From: Lachnospiraceae bacterium UBA935
Lineage (GTDB): Bacteria; Bacillota; Clostridia; Lachnospirales; Lachnospiraceae
Length of the DNA stretch: 18,116 nt
Direction of reading: 5' to 3'
NCBI GenBank assembly: GCA_002293525.1
Contig: DBDJ01000007.1
Location: forward strand, 1 to 18,116
The position numbers and the translations under genes are program-made. The notes below the pieces were generated by a model. It saw only the letters and a program-made list of their open reading frames with translations. It ran no database searches and was not told the origin of the DNA. Below, piece by piece: positions 14,011-18,116 of this stretch; position 1 is the stretch's first letter, and every line of letters starts with the position of its first letter.

Positions 14011-15327
14011 TTAACGTTTCAGCAGCTTCGGTGTCAGCACTACTTCGTCGGGAGCTATATACCGGAGCTGCAGTGCGTTCATAATCTCTGAACCATATAG
14101 TTTATAAGCTTCTAAATAAGGGGTACTGCCATTTAGGGCTTTCCTTGGGGCATTGTTTACGTGATCCACGCATTTACGGATATCCCACTGCGTCAGGTCA
14201 GTAAAAACAGTCCCTTTCGGGATGATCATGCGCAGCATGGTATGTACATTTTCAATCCCGCCCTTCTGATTGCTACGCATCGGGTCACAGTAATAAATAC
14301 TGGTACGAGAAATCCCTTCCGGAGAGGTTTCCAGACTGTCAGGATCGCCAAACTCAACCCCGCGGTCCGTCAGTATGGCCGGGAACAGGCACGCAAAGTC
14401 ATAAGCATCGCCGAGGCGCTGCTGGAGCTTGTTAAATACCGCTTTTACGGCACCGGAAGTACACCGCTCAAGCAGATGCGCGTAAAACAGCTCGGTTTCT
14501 GGGAAATAGAATGTAAGAATGCACTTGACCGATCCTTTGGCCGACTTGACGGTATCCATCTGGGCAAAGTCCATCTCGTCGGCATGGGATTCCTTAAAGT
14601 CCATATAGGTCCTGCCGATAAATACTGCCCGGTTCGTGATCTGTGTCTGATAGATTTTGCGCGGCTTGAATTTCACTTTACGTTTCAGGTCGATATTCCT
14701 GGTGAGCAGCACTCCCTGATTAATGTAGTTATACAGAGTCCCGACCGAAATATTAAGTTCCGGATGACTGGCAATGATCATATATAGAGATTGTCCCTGC
14801 ACGATCAGAGGTTTTACCACCGCATCAATTGCGTGAAGCTCTTTTTTAGACAGGCAGATACCCGTCCTAGCCAAAACTAGGCGTTCAGAGTACATGCGGT
14901 GGGCAGCGATGGCATTGTAATCATATTTAAGTGAGATAGGACATTTGTTTCTTGGTTCACCGCACCCGTTACAGACAAAGGGAGCCCTGATGATGCGCCG
15001 GCACTGTTCAAGTTCAAAGCTGTCACAGACTTGGTTACAGATATGGCAGGACCGGCAAAAAGTATCACAGAGAATGAGTTTCTTACAGGCATTCTTTTTA
15101 CGGCACCGGCACCTGTTAATGCAGAAGTTGTAGGGATTGTTGAAACTGCCCCGGTTCCATGTATTAGAGATCCTGTTTTAAAACACTTCATCAGATATGG
15201 TCGATGGATCTTTACAGAGATATTTTGAGATAGAGCGGAATGATATGGCATCGTTCAAAGATTCCTCGATGTAAGTACGGTCAACAAGCGTCAAATGTTT
15301 GTGGTTACCTGGTATTAGATTGGACAT
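14011..15327 (-). pseudogene. IS30-family transposase interrupted by one in-frame stop
   Basis: Reading from ATG at 15327 (AGGAGG 5 nt upstream) gives one continuous 438-codon frame, except for TAA at 15180-15178 (codon 50). The context GTG TTT TAA AAC suggests an AAA-to-TAA change, since DEVFKNR would fit. Before the stop is the N-terminal HTH (HLTLVDRTYIEESLNDA, ISKYLCKDPSTISDEVF). After it comes a Cys-rich putative zinc-binding region (about 69-130, with NRCRCRKKNACKK, CRSCHICNQVC and CNGCG), then the second DNA-binding part and the DDE/RNase H-like catalytic domain. Probable acidic residues lie in FAQMDTVKSAKGS, ILTDRGVEFGD and the E of KGGIENVHTMLR. The C-terminal end, PDEVVLTPKLLKR, is the family's normal end. 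Otherwise it is intact, so inactivation looks recent. Stop-codon readthrough or sequencing error are alternatives. Confidence 0.85.
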
Positions 15328-15396
15328 AACGGCCTCCTATTACCGCCACTTGATCAGACAACCACTTGTGACTATACGCCTATTGCCAATTATATG

Positions 15397-15434
15397 CAAG
15401 AGTAAACCCTACTTATCTAAGAGTAAAATCTACA
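15397..15434. repeat. Two right-hand copies of the AAGAsTAA...CTAC motif
   Basis: CAAGAGTAAACCCTACT (15397-15413) and TAAGAGTAAAATCTACA (15418-15434) are related to each other and to the two identical CAAGACTAACTCCTACA copies left of the IS (13787, 13936). All four point in the same direction, so they are direct, not terminal inverted, repeats. Confidence 0.6.
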
Positions 15435-15739
15435 TCGGATATGAGAAATAGGATTTACAATTGTAATTCAGGAAAATAAATAAAGGGTATTGTAATGATT
15501 ATAATATTAGTTTAAAATGTTAAGAAATAGGGAATCAAAGATTGATCAAAAGTTCAGAAAGAAGTTCTCTGAAATATCGTCGATCATTGATAGTGTATTA
15601 TTGCCGGGGGATCGACGACAGTTAAGTACAGAAGAAAAGTCAGTAAAATTAGGGATAGGACATTATTTTTAATTAGGAGCGAAAGATTTTTGAGGCAATG
15701 GTAATAACCAAATGCCTTATATTTTCTGCATAAGTATGG
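15435..15739 (+). promoter_or_regulatory. CRISPR leader region
   Basis: About 305 nt of AT-rich sequence without a credible gene, directly before the first repeat on the side expected for the leader (the repeat ends in ATTGAAAC, the usual 3' end). It holds a 16-nt AAAATAAATAAAGGGT copy (15473-15488), a perfect 9-bp dyad TCGTCGATC (15577-15585)/GATCGACGA (15610-15618), and an imperfect hairpin AGGCAATGGT (15693-15702)/ACCAAATGCCT (15707-15717) ending 22 nt before repeat 1. I found no well-spaced promoter. Confidence 0.65.
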
Positions 15740-18116
15740 GTTTGTAGGAAAACTATGAGTTATTGAAACCACACTCTTTACTTTTCTGTTTACCCTTCTC
15801 ATTTTTGTTTGTAGGAAAACTATGAGTTATTGAAACTGAAAGGCTTTTTGCAAATTCGGACTTCGGACGTAGTTTGTAGGAAAACTATGAGTTATTGAAA
15901 CATCCCATTGTCCGCCATATATTGCAAGGCTGACCGGGTTTGTAGGAAAACTATGAGTTATTGAAACAAACCTTTTTTCGACCGGTCTTTTTCGTCAAGG
16001 TTCGTTTGTAGGAAAACTATGAGTTATTGAAACAGATTGCGGCAGCGTCAAAAGAAGAATATCCAGACATTGTTTGTAGGAAAACTATGAGTTATTGAAA
16101 CTTATTAAAATGAATATGTTCACTCATTTTTTCATGAGTTTGTAGGAAAACTATGAGTTATTGAAACGCAGTCAAAGAGCGTGGACGGCTAAAATACACC
16201 GTGTTTGTAGGAAAACTATGAGTTATTGAAACTATTCCACGAGTGGCATGTTGTTCAGCACTGTAAAGGTTTGTAGGAAAACTATGAGTTATTGAAACCA
16301 ACGTAGCAACGTATAATTGGTTATTCTGTATATTGTTTGTAGGAAAACTATGAGTTATTGAAACGACAATTTGAAAGACCATATCATAATAACATCAAAG
16401 TTTGTAGGAAAACTATGAGTTATTGAAACCTTGTTCACCATCTTCAACCCGTACCGCTTCAATATGTTTGTAGGAAAACTATGAGTTATTGAAACTATCT
16501 CAAATTGCATCTGGTGAAATACAGAATGAATCGTTTGTAGGAAAACTATGAGTTATTGAAACCAATCCTGCGGTGTTTTAATTGTGTCTGTTATGATTCG
16601 TTTGTAGGAAAACTATGAGTTATTGAAACTATTTTCTAACTGCCATGCGTAGCGTCCGGGTGTCCAAGTTTGTAGGAAAACTATGAGTTATTGAAACTCC
16701 CCAAAACTGCGTTGGCAGCGATCATCTTGGGGCTGGTTTGTAGGAAAACTATGAGTTATTGAAACCGCAGCCATAAATCGGCTATTGGATGCGGAAACGA
16801 GGTTTGTAGGAAAACTATGAGTTATTGAAACTTTAGTTTGGTTGTCATTTCTGACTCCTTTCCGGTTGTTTGTAGGAAAACTATGAGTTATTGAAACTGA
16901 CGATCACGCCGTCGGGCAGCTTCATGGCCCTTGTTTGTAGGAAAACTATGAGTTATTGAAACTTGTACAGCGTTAACGCGTCTGCAATCTGCTGTAGGTT
17001 TGTAGGAAAACTATGAGTTATTGAAACAGCACCAGCTGGCGGCACTGCTGCCGGGCCACGTATTCGTTTGTAGGAAAACTATGAGTTATTGAAACTCAGT
17101 AATCCCCAAGTATTGGTTGTGTCACCGATGGGTTTGTAGGAAAACTATGAGTTATTGAAACTTCCGCTGCCCCCTTCTCCTGCAACCTTGCTCAAGGTTT
17201 GTAGGAAAACTATGAGTTATTGAAACACCGTACCTGATCTAACGGATAATCCACGCCAGGGGGTTTGTAGGAAAACTATGAGTTATTGAAACAAAAGTTC
17301 CTGATTCCTACCGTCACCAGATTTCATTGTTTGTAGGAAAACTATGAGTTATTGAAACGACAAGTACGGCCTTAAATGGTCGTTTGAGGTTGTAGGTTTG
17401 TAGGAAAACTATGAGTTATTGAAACTAAGCGGCAACGTTTCACCAACTTCCATATATATGCGTTTGTAGGAAAACTATGAGTTATTGAAACTTTTTTTAA
17501 AAAGAAACTTGCTGTAATGGCAAGCTTCGTTTGTAGGAAAACTATGAGTTATTGAAACTTCTCGCTGTCACCGCTTCGATGCTCTGTGTTTGCCGTTTGT
17601 AGGAAAACTATGAGTTATTGAAACAAAGTTCCACCCAAGCCGTCTACATGTTCTTTAAAGTTTGTAGGAAAACTATGAGTTATTGAAACCTACTGTTTAT
17701 CGAGAAATAAAGCGTGGTACTGTTTGTTTGTAGGAAAACTATGAGTTATTGAAACTCCTTGTTTTCCTCTGTCAATGCCTGTTTGTACTCTTCGTTTGTA
17801 GGAAAACTATGAGTTATTGAAACAGTAGGAGGAGGAGGAAGAATGAAAGTGACAAAAACGTTTGTAGGAAAACTATGAGTTATTGAAACTCAATCTCTTC
17901 TTTTGTCAGAGTAGCCCCTTCCTGTGTTTGTAGGAAAACTATGAGTTATTGAAACTTTTCTCCCCATATTTCGGCGCGAATGGCCCGGGGTGTTTGTAGG
18001 AAAACTATGAGTTATTGAAACCTGATAATCGGCGGTCAAGTCGGCCCTGCTGGTCAGGTTTGTAGGAAAACTATGAGTTATTGAAACGCTTTATTGTCGG
18101 ACGGCGAATTGTAGGA
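15740..18116 (+). CRISPR. CRISPR array, 36 complete repeats, continues past the window
   Basis: The 30-nt repeats begin GTTTGTAGGA and end TTATTGAAAC. The first is 15740-15769, the second 15807-15836, and the last complete one 18058-18087. I counted 36 repeats and 35 complete spacers of 35-38 nt, plus a cut one. I saw no sequence variation among repeats, so the degenerate trailer end must lie beyond the window. The ATTGAAAC 3' end gives the typical 8-nt 5' handle of type I-B, I-A and type III crRNAs, so processing by a Cas6 enzyme is expected (inference). Transcription is predicted on the + strand from the leader on the left. No cas gene lies within the 15 kb to the left. The effector genes must be to the right or elsewhere, so the subtype is undecided. 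Confidence 0.99.

Larger units (their letters stand above)
13996..15434 (-). mobile_element. IS30-family insertion sequence, probably inactive
   Basis: The body is defined by the transposase reading frame. The left boundary is proposed at 13996, where TGTAAATTTAATTGG strongly resembles my recollection of the IS30 terminal repeat (TGTAGATTCAATTGG). The right boundary is proposed at 15434, because the reverse complement there starts TGTAGATTTT. The two ends agree at 8 of the first 10 positions and then diverge, so the ends are tentative. No target duplication can be read with confidence. Confidence 0.5.

Noticed and set aside
14877..15251. Minus-strand frame considered as a first transposase ORF with programmed frameshift into the downstream frame
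   Set aside because: Its translation is low-complexity Ser/Thr/Val sequence. The correct Cys-rich family sequence lies in the same frame as the catalytic domain, interrupted only by TAA at 15178-15180.
15584..16382. Short minus-strand open frames repeating VSITHSFPTN
   Set aside because: They are translations of the CRISPR repeats and leader, not genes.
18107..18116. AATTGTAGGA at the window end as a 37th repeat with a 19-nt spacer
   Set aside because: Only 8 of 10 positions match the repeat start, and the next repeat is expected about 16 nt later, beyond the end. Probably chance inside the cut spacer.

Overview
The window looks like a chromosomal segment of an anaerobic Firmicute, most likely Clostridia and probably Lachnospiraceae. 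This rests on strong Shine-Dalgarno sequences (AGGAGG-type) before nearly every gene, sigma-A promoters close to consensus, a housekeeping gene order (RNA methyltransferase, amidase-like protein, rdgB, phosphodiesterase, tRNAs) that I associate with that family, LplABC-type sugar transport genes, and a Ku/LigD pair. The taxonomic call is an inference from family resemblance.

Layout. (1) 50-3461: a tightly packed + strand operon with a THUMP-domain RNA methyltransferase, an exported amidase_3-fold protein that has lost most catalytic residues, an RdgB/HAM1 XTP/dITP diphosphatase, and a YfcE/MJ0936-type phosphodiesterase. A long perfect inverted repeat follows. (2) 3627-4492: a perfect-consensus promoter (TTGACA-17-TATAAT), six tRNA genes (Pro-UGG, Gly-UCC, Arg-UCU, His-GUG, Gln-UUG, Lys-UUU) and a weak terminator. 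(3) 4537-8461: an ABC carbohydrate importer with two permeases and a lipoprotein solute-binding protein that has its own promoter and a strong terminator. There is no ATPase gene, so a shared MsmX-type ATPase is likely. (4) 8457-10402: a terminator/repeat mosaic, then Ku and a stand-alone LigD-type ATP-dependent ligase, a two-gene NHEJ operon. (5) 10421-10546: a 13-bp tandem repeat flanked by inverted repeats. (6) 10569-13581, minus strand: an unidentified secreted protein, then a two-gene module of a 3-TM membrane protein and a MinD/ParA-like ATPase with two C-terminal TM helices. (7) 13582-15434: a repeat-rich stretch and an IS30-family insertion sequence whose transposase is broken by one in-frame TAA. 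(8) 15435-18116: an AT-rich leader-like region and a CRISPR array of 36 complete 30-nt repeats and 35 complete spacers, running off the window end. No cas gene is present.

Points of most interest are the CRISPR array (apparently invariant repeats, many spacers readable as antisense to coding sequence, and one spacer encoding what looks like the helix-turn-helix of an IS30-type transposase), the repeat-like motifs flanking the dead IS30 next to the leader, the uncharacterised membrane protein/ATPase pair, and the degenerate amidase. No cas operon or obvious complete new defence system is visible here.
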